Below are positions 7,762 to 15,539 of a stretch of DNA of 47,241 nt, in pieces. The notes under the pieces were generated by a model. The model did not search any database and had not been told where the DNA came from. It saw only the letters and a list, made by a program, of their open reading frames with translations. The stretch comes from UCB2 sp964475735 (GTDB lineage: Bacteria > Chloroflexota > Dehalococcoidia > Tepidiformales > Tepidiformaceae): NCBI GenBank assembly GCA_964475735.1, contig CAYYYI010000006.1, positions 1 to 47,241 on the forward strand. Direction: 5' to 3'. Position 1 is the stretch's first letter. Each line of letters opens with the position of its first letter. Position numbers and translations under genes: made by a program.

Positions 7762-7859
7762 GGCGCCAGGCCGCCGCGGCCGGGCACAGCAAGGAGCGGA
7801 TGCGGCGAAACGGGCGACGTCGCCGGGGCGGTGGGGGGTTGGTACCAGGAAGAGGGACG
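7762..7859 (+). repeat. ~98-bp dispersed intergenic repeat, copy 2
   Basis: This is the partner of 4243-4339 in the opposite orientation, with the same GGCGACGTCGCC palindrome (7813-7824) and GGTACC. It is followed by a short GGGGACT tandem at 7861-7880. Confidence 0.65.
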
Positions 7860-7952
7860 AGGACTGGGGACTGGGGACTGAGTGGGTGGGCAACAGGGTG
7901 AAAGTGGTGGAACAGGGAGCGGCCACGGTGGGCCGCGACTCCGGCGGCGCGG

Positions 7953-8987
7953 CTACTCCTCCCTCCTCCCTCCTCCCTCGTCCCCGCCCCGTGCGGGGAC
8001 GGCTGCGCCGACTTCGCGCATGACGCCGATGACGCCGTTCTGGACGGCGTCGCGGGCAGCGCGGATGGCGCTGAAGATGGCGCGGGCGTTGGAACGGCCG
8101 TGGCCAATGACGGTCACGCCATCGACGCCCAGGAGCTGGGCGCCGCCGTACTCGGTGTAATCGAGGCGGCGCTTCACCTTGCGGAGCTCAGACATGAGGA
8201 TGAGGCCGGCGGCACGGTTCCAGGGGGTGAGCTCCACGGCCTTGCGAAGCTCCGTGAACATGAGTTCGGCCATGCCTTCGGCGGTCTTGAGGACGACGTT
8301 GCCGGTGAAGCCGTCCATCACCACCACGTCGGCGGCGCCGCGGGTGAGGTCCTTGCCTTCGACGTTGCCGATGAAGTTGAGCTTGCTTGCGCGAAGGGCC
8401 TGGTTCACTTCGATGACAAGCTGGCTGCCCTTGGTGTCCTCTTCGCCGATGGAGAGGAGCCCCACCCGCGGGCTGGCGTTGTCGAACATGCGCTGCAGAT
8501 AGGCGGACCCCATGTGCGCGAACTGCACGAGGTGGATGGGGCGGCAGTCGGCGTTCGCGCCCACGTCGAGCAGGATCGAAACCTGGTCTCCTGTGGGGAA
8601 GACGGTCGCCAGCGCGGGCCGGCTGATACCCTTCACGCGGCCAAGCGTGAGCAGCGCCGCCGTCATCGCCGCCCCCGTGTTCCCGGCTGTAACGAAGGCG
8701 TCGGCTTCGCCCGCCTTCACGAGAGCGAGGCCGGCGACGATGGAGGAGCGCGGCTTGTTGCGAACGGCCTCGGTCGGGTGGTCGTCCATGGTGATGACGT
8801 CCGGGGCTTCGACGACGCGCAGGCCGCGGACTTCGGCGGTGCCCTGCATCTCGCCGCGGATGGCCCCGGTCTGGCCCACGAGGATGATCTCCACGCCGAG
8901 GCCGCCGAGGGCCATCATCGCCCCCGCGACGATCTCGTGGGGGGCGTTGTCGCCGCCCATGGCATCCACAGCGATCCTTGCGGTCAT
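7953..8987 (-). CDS. plsX: phosphate acyltransferase PlsX
   Basis: This 344-aa protein makes acyl-phosphate from acyl-ACP and phosphate for phospholipid synthesis. Family signatures are clear: IAVDAMGGDNAPHEIVAGA at the N-terminus, TAGNTGAAMTAALLTLGR near residue 100, LLDVGANADCRP near 138 and VMDGFTGNVVLKTAEG near 220. The last dozen residues (PARGGDEGGGRREE) come from a purine-rich repeat tract rather than a family domain, so the C-terminus has been extended into repeat DNA. ATG 8987 overlaps the upstream methyltransferase stop by 4 bp (ATGA). The usual fab or rpmF neighbours are absent. Confidence 0.95.
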   Translation of the reverse strand: MTARIAVDAMGGDNAPHEIVAGAMMALGGLGVEIILVGQTGAIRGEMQGTAEVRGLRVVEAPDVITMDDHPTEAVRNKPRSSIVAGLALVKAGEADAFVTAGNTGAAMTAALLTLGRVKGISRPALATVFPTGDQVSILLDVGANADCRPIHLVQFAHMGSAYLQRMFDNASPRVGLLSIGEEDTKGSQLVIEVNQALRASKLNFIGNVEGKDLTRGAADVVVMDGFTGNVVLKTAEGMAELMFTELRKAVELTPWNRAAGLILMSELRKVKRRLDYTEYGGAQLLGVDGVTVIGHGRSNARAIFSAIRAARDAVQNGVIGVMREVGAAVPARGGDEGGGRREE

Positions 8988-9751
8988 CCTTCTCTCCTCC
9001 GGGCAGTGATGATGATCCGCTCACTGTCGTTGCCGGGCGGGCCCAGGTCGTAGTCCCCGGAGGTCGCCAGCGGCACGAGCCCGGCCAGGCGCAGGAGGCA
9101 CTCCATTTCGCGGGGGTAGACGTAGCGGAGGTAGTGCTCGCTCACGGTGCGGCGAACCGTGCCGTCGGGGGCGGTGCGCTCGTAGGTGACGCGCAGGGCG
9201 CGGATCTGCCGGGGGAGGTCGTCTTCGTGGACGTGCCAGGTGTCGAGCGTCTCGCCCTCGGGCGTCTCGCCGGTATGCACGAGCAGCGGCTGGCCGTTGG
9301 TGGAGGGGTCGAGCCAGAGCGCGGGGCCGGGCAGGTCCACCGCGAGGATGCCATCGAATGCGAGCGCTTCGCCGAGCAGGTGGAGGGTCGCGACCTGCTC
9401 TTCGCTCGTCTCGCAATAGAGGAACACGTCGGCGGGGATGACGATGAAGCCGAACTTGCCGGACTCGAGGGCGAGGTCCGTCACGCGGCCCTCGATGAAC
9501 CCGGCGTCGACGCCCTGTTCGTGGGCCTTGCGGCGGGCGAGTTGGAGCATGGCGGGCGAAGGGTCGATGGCGGTCACCTTGTGTCCGGCGAGGGCGAGCG
9601 CGATGGCGATGCGGCCCGCGCCCGTGCCGACCTCGAGCACGGGTCGTCCGGTGCGCCCGGCGAAGGCGAGCCAGAGCCCGATGTCGTCGTCAGGCTGGCC
9701 TTCGTGGACGAGATCGTAGTAGAGGGCATCGACGGCGTAAGGGTCGGCCAT
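8984..9751 (-). CDS. class I SAM-dependent methyltransferase
   Basis: This 255-aa cytoplasmic protein has motif I VLEVGTGAGRIAIALA near residues 38-53, an acidic residue after the second strand (VTAIDPSPAM) and motif IV-like FIVIPADVFLY. The N-terminus ADPYAVDALYYDLVHEG is typical of small-molecule methyltransferases of the Methyltransf_25 type. The start is ATG 9751, which begins the family-like sequence; an in-frame extension upstream is possible but lacks support. Its stop overlaps the plsX start, so it is translationally coupled to plsX. The substrate is unknown. Confidence 0.85.
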   Translation of the reverse strand: MADPYAVDALYYDLVHEGQPDDDIGLWLAFAGRTGRPVLEVGTGAGRIAIALALAGHKVTAIDPSPAMLQLARRKAHEQGVDAGFIEGRVTDLALESGKFGFIVIPADVFLYCETSEEQVATLHLLGEALAFDGILAVDLPGPALWLDPSTNGQPLLVHTGETPEGETLDTWHVHEDDLPRQIRALRVTYERTAPDGTVRRTVSEHYLRYVYPREMECLLRLAGLVPLATSGDYDLGPPGNDSERIIITARRREG

Positions 9752-9799
9752 CCGCCCGATGCTAGGAACGTGGGGGCCGGGGGTCAAACGAGAACGACG

Positions 9800-10000
9800 C
9801 TACCCCGCACGAAGGGTGTCGAAGATGGTGTCCTCATCGTTGTCCCAGATCCTGGCAAGAGCCGGGTACTTGCCAAGATCGAGGGGCTGCGCAGAGCCTG
9901 TGCCGGGCAGCCCACCCGATCGCAGACGGATCAGGAGTTCCTCCGCCTCCCGGTCTGTCAACCGGTCAACGATCTCGTGAAGCGCTTCTCGGGAAGTCAT
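9800..10000 (-). CDS. small antitoxin-like helical protein
   Basis: The 66-aa product MTSREALHEIVDRLTDREAE... has the helix-rich, acidic pattern of VapB/DUF2281-type antitoxin or addiction-module components, ending in a Trp-Asp-acidic tail (ARIWDNDEDTIFDTL). No PIN, RelE or HigB-like toxin frame is adjacent, so it is an orphan or has another role. ATG 10000 is chosen because a TATACT -10 box ends 6 nt upstream, implying a leaderless mRNA. An alternative start at ATG 10027 has an AAGAAG-like SD. Confidence 0.6.
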   Translation of the reverse strand: MTSREALHEIVDRLTDREAEELLIRLRSGGLPGTGSAQPLDLGKYPALARIWDNDEDTIFDTLRAG

Positions 10001-10006
10001 ATTCCG

Positions 10007-10012
10007 AGTATA
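10007..10012 (-). promoter_or_regulatory. -10 box for leaderless transcript
   Basis: On the minus strand TATACT ends 6 nt before ATG 10000, so the predicted +1 is the A of the start codon. A weak -35 (GTGACC) lies about 15 bp upstream. Confidence 0.45.
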
Positions 10013-10054
10013 CCTGCGACCGGCCATGGTCACTTCTTTGGGTGGGTCCGGGGA

Positions 10055-10435
10055 CTATCCGCGCAAGGTCATGAGCAGGGCGAAAATGGCCACCGCCAGG
10101 ATCGCCACGAAGGCGAACTTCAGCGTCGCTGCCTGGAGACCGCCCGAGTCTTCGCCCGGGGCTGCGACGATGTTGGCCGAGTCGCCGCTCTGGCGGAGCA
10201 GATCGCGGGCGCGCCCGGCATCCTCAGCCGGAGTGAAGACAGCCCAGAGGCCGCCCGGGGCTCCCGCGGGAAGGCCAAGGGAGATCATCCGCCCGCCCTG
10301 CACACGTGCCCGGATGCCGTCCGCCTGGAGGGATCCGGCGACCACATTTGCGGCGGGCTCGCTGTCGCCCTGCCAGACCGCTTCCCAATCGGGGCGTGGC
10401 CTTTCCGCATCGCGCGACCGCCGCCCAAACAGCAT
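10055..10435 (-). CDS. DUF2007-like signal-transducing domain protein with C-terminal membrane helix
   Basis: The 126-aa protein starts with WEAVWQGDSEPAANVVAGSL near residue 17, the pattern of DUF2007 (putative signal transducing protein) domains, which share a ferredoxin-like fold. It continues through WAVFTPAEDAGRARDLL and ends in one hydrophobic helix (FAFVAILAVAIFALLM). It is tail-anchored with the domain probably cytoplasmic. It lies 13 bp downstream of dapA on the same strand. The biochemical role is unknown. Confidence 0.7.
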   Translation of the reverse strand: MLFGRRSRDAERPRPDWEAVWQGDSEPAANVVAGSLQADGIRARVQGGRMISLGLPAGAPGGLWAVFTPAEDAGRARDLLRQSGDSANIVAAPGEDSGGLQAATLKFAFVAILAVAIFALLMTLRG

Positions 10436-10448
10436 CTGCGGGTCCCGC

Positions 10449-11345
10449 TCAGCGGCTCGGAACGGGGATATCGAGCTCGTGCCGGCGGATTTCGGCCATG
10501 ACCTTCGCGCCCACGGCTTCGTCGGGCTCGACCACGGGCAGGCGGGGAGCGCCGATTTCGAAGCCGAGCTGGCGAAGGACGTAGCGGATGGTGCTGGGGC
10601 TGCCGTTGGCGAAGCAGGCGTTCGTCAGCGGTACCAGGCGCCGGTGGATGGTCGCCGCCTCGGCCGTGCGCCCGGCGAGCGTGTGCTGGAGCATCCGCCT
10701 GAGCTGGCCAGCGACGATGTGGCCGGTGACGGTGATGGTTCCGTAGGCGCCAAGGCACCAGAGGGGGAAGTTGTCGTTGTCGTTCCCACTCCAGACCTTG
10801 AGGCCCGGGGCGCGTTCAATGATCTCGGAGGAGTGGGCGAGGTCGCCGTTGGCTTCTTTGTCGCCAACGACGTTGGGGAGCTCTGCGACGCGGAGCATGG
10901 TCTCGACGGTCATGTTGATGCCGGTCCGGGAGGGGACGTTGTAGACGATGACGGGGAGCGAGGTGCTTTCGGCGATGGCGCGGAAGTGCAGGTAGATGCC
11001 CTCCTGGGGCGGGCGCAGATAGTAGGGGACGACCGCCAGGATGGCGTCGACGCCGGCGCGCTCGGCTTCCTTTGCGAGATGGACGGAGTGGCGTGTGTCG
11101 TTGGTGCCGGCGCCGGCGACGACGGTGGCGTCAGCGCCCAGCTCCTGCTTGACCGCGCCCCAGAGGCGCACCTTTTCGCCATCGTTGAGGAGGGGTGCTT
11201 CGCCGGTGGTGCCGGTGACGACGACGCCATCGTTGCCGGCACGCACGAGGTAACGGGCGAGCTGGGACGCGTGAGCGTAGTCGACCTCGCCGTCCGGTGT
11301 GTACGGGGTGACCATCGCCGTGAGGATGCGGCCCAGTTCGGTCAT
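10449..11345 (-). CDS. dapA: 4-hydroxy-tetrahydrodipicolinate synthase (DHDPS)
   Basis: The 298-aa protein condenses pyruvate with aspartate semialdehyde in lysine/diaminopimelate synthesis. Visible family residues are TTGE at 46-49 (pyruvate carboxylate site), Tyr135 in VIVYNVPSRTG and the Schiff-base Lys163 in VVGDKEANGD. Arg140 fits the usual active-site arginine. ATG 11345 matches the normal N-terminus (MTELGRILTAMVTPYTPDGEVD); the upstream open frame adds unlike residues. Since other N-acetylneuraminate lyase family aldolases share these residues, the assignment to DHDPS is probable rather than proven. Confidence 0.87.
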   Translation of the reverse strand: MTELGRILTAMVTPYTPDGEVDYAHASQLARYLVRAGNDGVVVTGTTGEAPLLNDGEKVRLWGAVKQELGADATVVAGAGTNDTRHSVHLAKEAERAGVDAILAVVPYYLRPPQEGIYLHFRAIAESTSLPVIVYNVPSRTGINMTVETMLRVAELPNVVGDKEANGDLAHSSEIIERAPGLKVWSGNDNDNFPLWCLGAYGTITVTGHIVAGQLRRMLQHTLAGRTAEAATIHRRLVPLTNACFANGSPSTIRYVLRQLGFEIGAPRLPVVEPDEAVGAKVMAEIRRHELDIPVPSR

Positions 11346-11429
11346 CGCGGGTGCTCCCGGGAGGGTTAGTAGTGACATAGTGTAGCGCGAGAGCCCCCGG
11401 GGCGCAGCGGGTGCCGGGGCGGCCAAGGC

Positions 11430-11921
11430 TCAGGCGGGGTCGATACGGAAGACGGGGTAGCGGCCAGCGATGGCCTCGAACTCGGAGAGAGGGGCGCCCA
11501 CGGGAAGGGGGAAATGGCGGCGGCCGCCGGGAGCGATGCGGACATATTCGCGGAGCACGGGTGCACGCTCTGCAGGCGGTATGGGCACGAGACGAACCTG
11601 GCGGCGGCGGCCCTGGCGGATGACGGCGTGGCCGTTGGCAGCTTCGACGTTCCGGACCCACTCCGACCCGGGGCCGAGCATGGAAACGAGGTAGCGCTGC
11701 CCGTCGAGGGTTGCGATGACAATGGCGATGGAGCGCATACGGCCTGACACGCGGCCGCGTGTTTCTAGGACGGCCTGGAGCTTCGGTGGCAGTCCCATTC
11801 CCGACCACCACCCCATGAGGCGGTTGACCAGGCGGCCAAGGCGGGTTGGGCGCCAGTTTCGGTAGAAGAGGCGCATGATGGCGCTCTGTTCGGCGGGGTC
11901 CGCGGGCATGGTCTCGGTCAC
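11430..11921 (-). CDS. Ddn-like F420-dependent nitroreductase/quinone reductase family protein
   Basis: The 163-aa protein follows the deazaflavin-dependent nitroreductase (split beta-barrel) pattern: LETRGRVSGRMRSIAIVIA around residues 52-70, DGQRYLVSMLGPGSEWVRNV around 73-92 and GRRRQVRLVPI. Such proteins use F420H2 to reduce quinones or other acceptors. This implies F420 metabolism, common in Actinobacteria and Chloroflexota. The start is GTG 11921, with GAGGAGG 9 nt upstream; ATG 11909 is the alternative. It lies upstream of dapA on the same strand. Confidence 0.82.
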   Translation of the reverse strand: MTETMPADPAEQSAIMRLFYRNWRPTRLGRLVNRLMGWWSGMGLPPKLQAVLETRGRVSGRMRSIAIVIATLDGQRYLVSMLGPGSEWVRNVEAANGHAVIRQGRRRQVRLVPIPPAERAPVLREYVRIAPGGRRHFPLPVGAPLSEFEAIAGRYPVFRIDPA

Positions 11922-12151
11922 GTGTGGGGTCCTCCTCGCGACGGGCAGCGGGACAATCTTCGCCCGATCCTGTCACACGGGGGCGGAGAATGTGTCACGC
12001 GGCGGGCACACCGCCCTTTTCCGGGAGCGCGGGCGGGCCGCCGCCACCAGAGCGCAACCCGCGATCCGCGGAGTCTACCTGCGCTCACGTCATGCATCCA
12101 CCCGCGATGGCCGTCTGTGATGGTGCGCCCCCAAGAGGTTGTGGAAAGAAG

Positions 12152-12259
12152 ATGAACCAACGACGAAACGCGGAAGTGAGGCCGGCTCTGTGGCTGGCGG
12201 CGGCAGTTGTCCTGGTGGCGTTCCTTGGCCTGGGGATAAGCAGCATCGTGCCGATGTAG
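12152..12259 (+). CDS. small single-pass membrane protein (35 aa)
   Basis: ATG 12152 follows an AAAGAAG SD-like sequence. The product has a basic N-terminus (MNQRRNAEVRP), one strong hydrophobic helix (ALWLAAAVVLVAFLGLGIS) and a short tail. This layout is typical of small membrane proteins. No homologue is recognised. It could be spurious, but the signal arrangement is better than chance for G+C-rich DNA. Confidence 0.45.
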   Translation: MNQRRNAEVRPALWLAAAVVLVAFLGLGISSIVPM

Positions 12260-12326
12260 GCGGCCGCGGGGCGAGGACCCGTGAATGCGATCATGCGGGC
12301 CGGGGCGCACTACGCGGTTGGCGCTT

Positions 12327-12343
12327 GCCCCCCACCGGGGGGC
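12327..12343. terminator. GC-rich hairpin between convergent genes
   Basis: GCCCCCC-acc-GGGGGGC forms a perfect 7-bp stem with a 3-nt loop between convergent genes. There is no T tract on either side, so intrinsic termination is uncertain. Confidence 0.35.
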
Positions 12344-12357
12344 GGCGTCTCGCGCGC

Positions 12358-12513
12358 TCAGCAGCCGGGCTCGCCCTCGGCGCCGCAGCAGTTGGAGCGC
12401 GTGCGGACCTTGGTCCAGTTGTTGCGGGCGGCCATGCGCAACTTCGTCGCGAAGGGCGCGTCGTAGTCGCGCCAGTTGGAGAAGACGGCCCGGAGCGAGG
12501 GGCGTGCGCTCAC
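12358..12513 (-). CDS. 51-aa basic protein with CC...C tail, coupled to leuD
   Basis: GTG 12513 overlaps the leuD stop (GTGA), so translation is coupled. The product begins with a helix-like stretch (SLRAVFSNWRDYDAPFATKLR), then MAARNNWTKVRTRSNCCGAEGEPGC at the C-terminus. The NCCG...GEPGC cysteine cluster is unlikely by chance and suggests a metal-binding or redox site. I recall similar tiny proteins ending this way in Chloroflexota, but cannot confirm a family. It is small enough to be missed by automatic annotation. Function unknown; the leuCD context hints at a link with Fe-S enzyme assembly, which is speculation. Confidence 0.75.
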   Translation of the reverse strand: MSARPSLRAVFSNWRDYDAPFATKLRMAARNNWTKVRTRSNCCGAEGEPGC

Positions 12514-13112
12514 GCCGGCACCGGGGTGCGCGGGTAGAGATCGGAGCGGGAGTCTTCGAATTCCGTGATGCGGCTTTCTTCGAGCAACGTGAGGCCGATG
12601 TCGTCGAGGCCTTCGAGCAGGCAGTGCTTCACGAAGGGGTCGATCTCGAAGCGGCGGACGAAGCTGCCATCAGGGGTGGCGACCGTCTGGGCGGCGAGGT
12701 CGACGATCAGCTCGGACGAGGCGAGCTCTTCGGAGCGGGCGAGCAGGTGGTCGACATCCTGCTGGGGGAGGGCAATGGTCAGGAGTCCGATCTTGGCGCA
12801 GTTGTTGCGGAAGATGTCCGCGAAGGAGGGGGCGATGAGGACCTTGAGGCCCATGTCCTGGAGGGCCCAGGGAGCGTGCTCGCGGGAAGAGCCGCAACCG
12901 AAGTTCGGCCCCGCCAGGAGGATGGGCGCGCCCGCGTAGGCGGGGTTGTTGGCGACGAAGGCGGGGTCCTTTCGCCACTGTTGGAAAGCGAACTGGCCGA
13001 AGCCGGTGCGCTCGATGCGCTTGAGGTACTGGGCGGGGATTATCTGGTCGGTGTCGACGTCGGCGCGGTTGAGGGGGATTGCGCGGCCCCGAACTGCCTG
13101 AAACTTGTCCAT
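12510..13112 (-). CDS. leuD: 3-isopropylmalate dehydratase small subunit
   Basis: The 200-aa LeuD subunit shows the N-terminal RGRAIPLNRADVDTDQIIPA and GPNFGCGSSREHAPWAL near residue 70, which forms part of the substrate site. With LeuC it isomerises 2- to 3-isopropylmalate in leucine synthesis. ATG 13112 matches the standard N-terminus (MDKFQAVRG) and has GGGAG-type SD upstream. It follows leuC by 26 bp and overlaps the next small gene by 4 bp. Confidence 0.95.
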   Translation of the reverse strand: MDKFQAVRGRAIPLNRADVDTDQIIPAQYLKRIERTGFGQFAFQQWRKDPAFVANNPAYAGAPILLAGPNFGCGSSREHAPWALQDMGLKVLIAPSFADIFRNNCAKIGLLTIALPQQDVDHLLARSEELASSELIVDLAAQTVATPDGSFVRRFEIDPFVKHCLLEGLDDIGLTLLEESRITEFEDSRSDLYPRTPVPA

Positions 13113-13138
13113 GGGGAGTCTCCCTTCGCTGGTGCGGG

Positions 13139-14551
13139 TTAGTTGCCGGGCCAGTCGCGGATGTCGACGAAGTGGCCGGCGATAGCGGCGGCAGCGGCCA
13201 TCTGCGGACTCACCAGGTGGGTGCGTCCGCCGCGGCCCTGCCGGCCCTCGAAGTTGCGGTTCGAAGTCGAAGCGCAGCGTTCGCCGGGCATGAGCGTATC
13301 GGGGTTCATGCCCAGGCACATGGAGCAGCCGGCGTCGCGCCATTCGAAGCCCGCCTCGCGGAAGATGCGGTCGAGGCCCTCCTGCTCGGCCTGGATCTTC
13401 ACGAGACCGGAACCGGGGACGACCATAGCGCGGACCGTTGACGCGACCTTGCGGCCGCGCACGGTGGCGGCGGCGGCGCGCAGGTCTTCGATGCGCGAGT
13501 TCGTGCAGGAGCCGATGAAGACGCGGTCGATGGGGATGTCCTGGATGGCGATTCCGGGCTTGAGGTCCATGTAGGCGAGGGCGCGTTCGGCGAGCTCTCG
13601 CGCCTGCGGGGTGGCGGCGCTGGCGGGATCGGGCACGCGCCCGGTGACGGGCACGCTCTGGGCGGGGGTGGTTCCCCAGGTGACGGTTGGCTCGATGGCG
13701 GCAGCATCAAAGGTCACGGTAGCGTCAAAGGTGGCGTCATCATCCGAAGGGAGCGCGCGCCAGGCGTCGAGGGCGCGCTCCCAGTCCTTGCCTTTGGGAG
13801 CGAAGTTGCGGCCCTCGACGTAGGCGAAGGTCGTGTCGTCGGGGGCGACCAGGCCGGCGCGCGCGCCGCCTTCAATGGACATGTTGCACAGGGTCATTCG
13901 CCCTTCCATGGAGAGGGCACGGATGGCGTCGCCGCGGTATTCGATGACGTGGCCAACACCGCCGGAAACGCCGATGCGGGCGATGATGGCCAGGGTGACA
14001 TCCTTGGCGGTGACGCCGGTGTGCAGTTCCCCGTTCACCTCGACGGCCATCGTCTTTGGCGGGGTTTGGGGGAGGGTCTGGGTAGCGAGGACGTGCTCTA
14101 CCTCGGACGTGCCTATCCCAAAGGCGAGGGCGCCGAAGGCGCCGTGGGTAGAGGTGTGGCTATCGCCGCAGACGATGGTCATGCCCGGCTGGGTAAGGCC
14201 CTGCTCGGGACCGATGACGTGCACAATGCCCTGCCGCACATCGTCGACGCCAAACAGGGGGACGCCGAACTCGGCGCAGTTGGCGCGGAGGGTTTCGACC
14301 TGCTGCACGGAGAGCGGGTCGGGCCAGGGCTTGTCGCGATCAGCGGTGGGGACGTTGTGGTCGACGGTGGCCAGGGTGAGATCGGGGTGGCGCAGGCGGC
14401 GGCCGGCCAGACGCAGGCCTTCGAACGCCTGTGGGGAGGTGACCTCGTGCACCAGGTGGAGGTCGATGTAGAGAAGGTCGGGCTTGCCCTCTTCGCGGCG
14501 AACAAGGTGGTTGTCCCAGATCTTCTGGGAGATGGTGCGAGGCTCGGGCAT
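13139..14551 (-). CDS. leuC: 3-isopropylmalate dehydratase large subunit
   Basis: The 470-aa aconitase-family subunit is full length. It has DHNVPT near residue 65, VCGDSHTSTHGAFGALAFGIGTSE near 127-150, and the three [4Fe-4S] ligands in FIGSCTNSR (near 344) and AGCSMCLGMN (near 405). ATG 14551 starts MPEPRTISQKIWDNH, standard for the family. It is the first leu gene in a minus-strand cluster with leuD and the 51-aa protein. No leuA or leuB occurs in the window, and no leader peptide or T-box is visible upstream. Confidence 0.96.
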   Translation of the reverse strand: MPEPRTISQKIWDNHLVRREEGKPDLLYIDLHLVHEVTSPQAFEGLRLAGRRLRHPDLTLATVDHNVPTADRDKPWPDPLSVQQVETLRANCAEFGVPLFGVDDVRQGIVHVIGPEQGLTQPGMTIVCGDSHTSTHGAFGALAFGIGTSEVEHVLATQTLPQTPPKTMAVEVNGELHTGVTAKDVTLAIIARIGVSGGVGHVIEYRGDAIRALSMEGRMTLCNMSIEGGARAGLVAPDDTTFAYVEGRNFAPKGKDWERALDAWRALPSDDDATFDATVTFDAAAIEPTVTWGTTPAQSVPVTGRVPDPASAATPQARELAERALAYMDLKPGIAIQDIPIDRVFIGSCTNSRIEDLRAAAATVRGRKVASTVRAMVVPGSGLVKIQAEQEGLDRIFREAGFEWRDAGCSMCLGMNPDTLMPGERCASTSNRNFEGRQGRGGRTHLVSPQMAAAAAIAGHFVDIRDWPGN

Positions 14552-14638
14552 GCGATGGTCTCCGGGAAGGCCCGCGGGCCGGGTCAGTGAGCTACAAGCG
14601 TATCGCAGGGCCTCGCAGGGCGCATCGAGCGGCCCGGC

Positions 14639-15355
14639 TCAGTTGCCGAACTCGACGACGCGAAATGGGGGCTCGAAGTCCTTTGCCGAAGGCTGACCGA
14701 TTTCTTTCGCCCTCATCGTGAACGAGGCGCCATCGAAGTCGCCGTCCATGAGGAGGAGCACACCACCCTCTTCTGAGACGCAGAATGTGCCCTTCCCTTC
14801 GGCGCCCTCGATCTCCCAGCACTTGCCGTCCTGGCCAGCAATCCGCTGGTCCTTCACCGGCTTCACCTTCGCGCCCGTATCGGCGCTCACGCGTTCAACC
14901 AGGGATTCGACGTCGAGGAGGGCAGGGAGGGGGATGGTGGACGTGGCCAGGGACTGCCCCTTGAGGCAGCGCCGCAGGCCGTCTGTTTCGGCGCAGACGT
15001 AGCTCGCCTTGCCATCGTTGATGAGGATGAAGGCGGCCTTCTTACCTTCGAACTTGCCGGAGAGGCCGATGGACTGCTTCGGCGGATCGGCCGACATCGC
15101 GAGGGTGGCTTCCAGTTGCTTGCCTTTCGCGTCGGAGCCGGTCATCTCGTAGACAAGCCTGTAGGTGTCCTGCCCGAGGCTCTCGGTGAAACGGCGCAGG
15201 GAATCAAGGCCGTCGAGGGAGGGCGACGGGGTGGGTTGCGCGTCGCCGGGGCCGGGCGTACCGGCGCCCTCGCCGCCTGTTTCTTTGGCGCTGCAGGCGG
15301 CCACCGCCATGGCGAGCGCGAGGATCGCGGCGAGAGCGAGACGGAAACGAGCCAT
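14639..15355 (-). CDS. secreted lipoprotein, LppX/LolA-like fold suspected
   Basis: The 238-aa protein has a lipoprotein signal peptide with a Cys near residue 21 (LALAMAVAACS), a short Pro/Thr linker and a ~180-residue beta-rich domain (DTYRLVYEMTG, EATLAMSADPPKQSI, KASYVCAETDGLRRC) suggesting an LppX/LolA-like half barrel that may bind lipids. Cysteine pairs (YVCAETDGLRRC, GKCWEIEGAEGKGTFC) may form disulfides. It lies upstream of leuC on the same strand, 87 bp away. The fold is a guess from pattern alone. Confidence 0.7.
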   Translation of the reverse strand: MARFRLALAAILALAMAVAACSAKETGGEGAGTPGPGDAQPTPSPSLDGLDSLRRFTESLGQDTYRLVYEMTGSDAKGKQLEATLAMSADPPKQSIGLSGKFEGKKAAFILINDGKASYVCAETDGLRRCLKGQSLATSTIPLPALLDVESLVERVSADTGAKVKPVKDQRIAGQDGKCWEIEGAEGKGTFCVSEEGGVLLLMDGDFDGASFTMRAKEIGQPSAKDFEPPFRVVEFGN

Positions 15356-15470
15356 GGCTCCCTCCTCATGAGGCCGGGGTACTCTTCCGGGATACTACCG
15401 GCGCGCACACATGGCAAGCGGCAGGGAGATTCTAACCGTGCTCTTATGACTGCCGTAGCAGGTGGTGCGC

Positions 15471-15476
15471 TATATT
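15471..15476 (+). promoter_or_regulatory. -10 box for the c-di-GMP riboswitch transcript
   Basis: TATATT stands out in G+C-rich DNA and lies about 65 bp upstream of the aptamer. The best -35, ATGACT, is 19 bp upstream, so the promoter call is moderate. Confidence 0.45.
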
Positions 15477-15539
15477 AACCGTGCGGCCACTGTTGTGGAC
15501 GCGAAGTGGACAAGACGGTACGAGGAGGAACGCCGGGAG

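Larger units (their letters stand above)
7100..7952. other. 853-bp non-coding spacer rich in repeats
   Basis: No gene is supported here. The long open frame across it is proline/arginine low-complexity with no start signals. It contains CT-rich tracts (7195-7260, 7738-7762), an AGCGTT/AACGCT array (7394-7490), copy 2 of the dispersed repeat (7762-7859) and a GGGGACT tandem (7861-7880). The CT-rich block after 7958 is read into the plsX 3' end. Confidence 0.6.

Noticed and set aside
7160..8023. 287-codon plus-strand open frame in the 7.1-8 kb spacer
   Set aside because: The product is Pro/Arg/Ala low-complexity caused by CT-rich repeats and overlaps the plsX end; no SD or homology-like pattern.
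9800..10000. Complete toxin-antitoxin module
   Set aside because: Only an antitoxin-like protein is visible; the neighbouring frames do not resemble PIN, RelE, HigB or other toxins.
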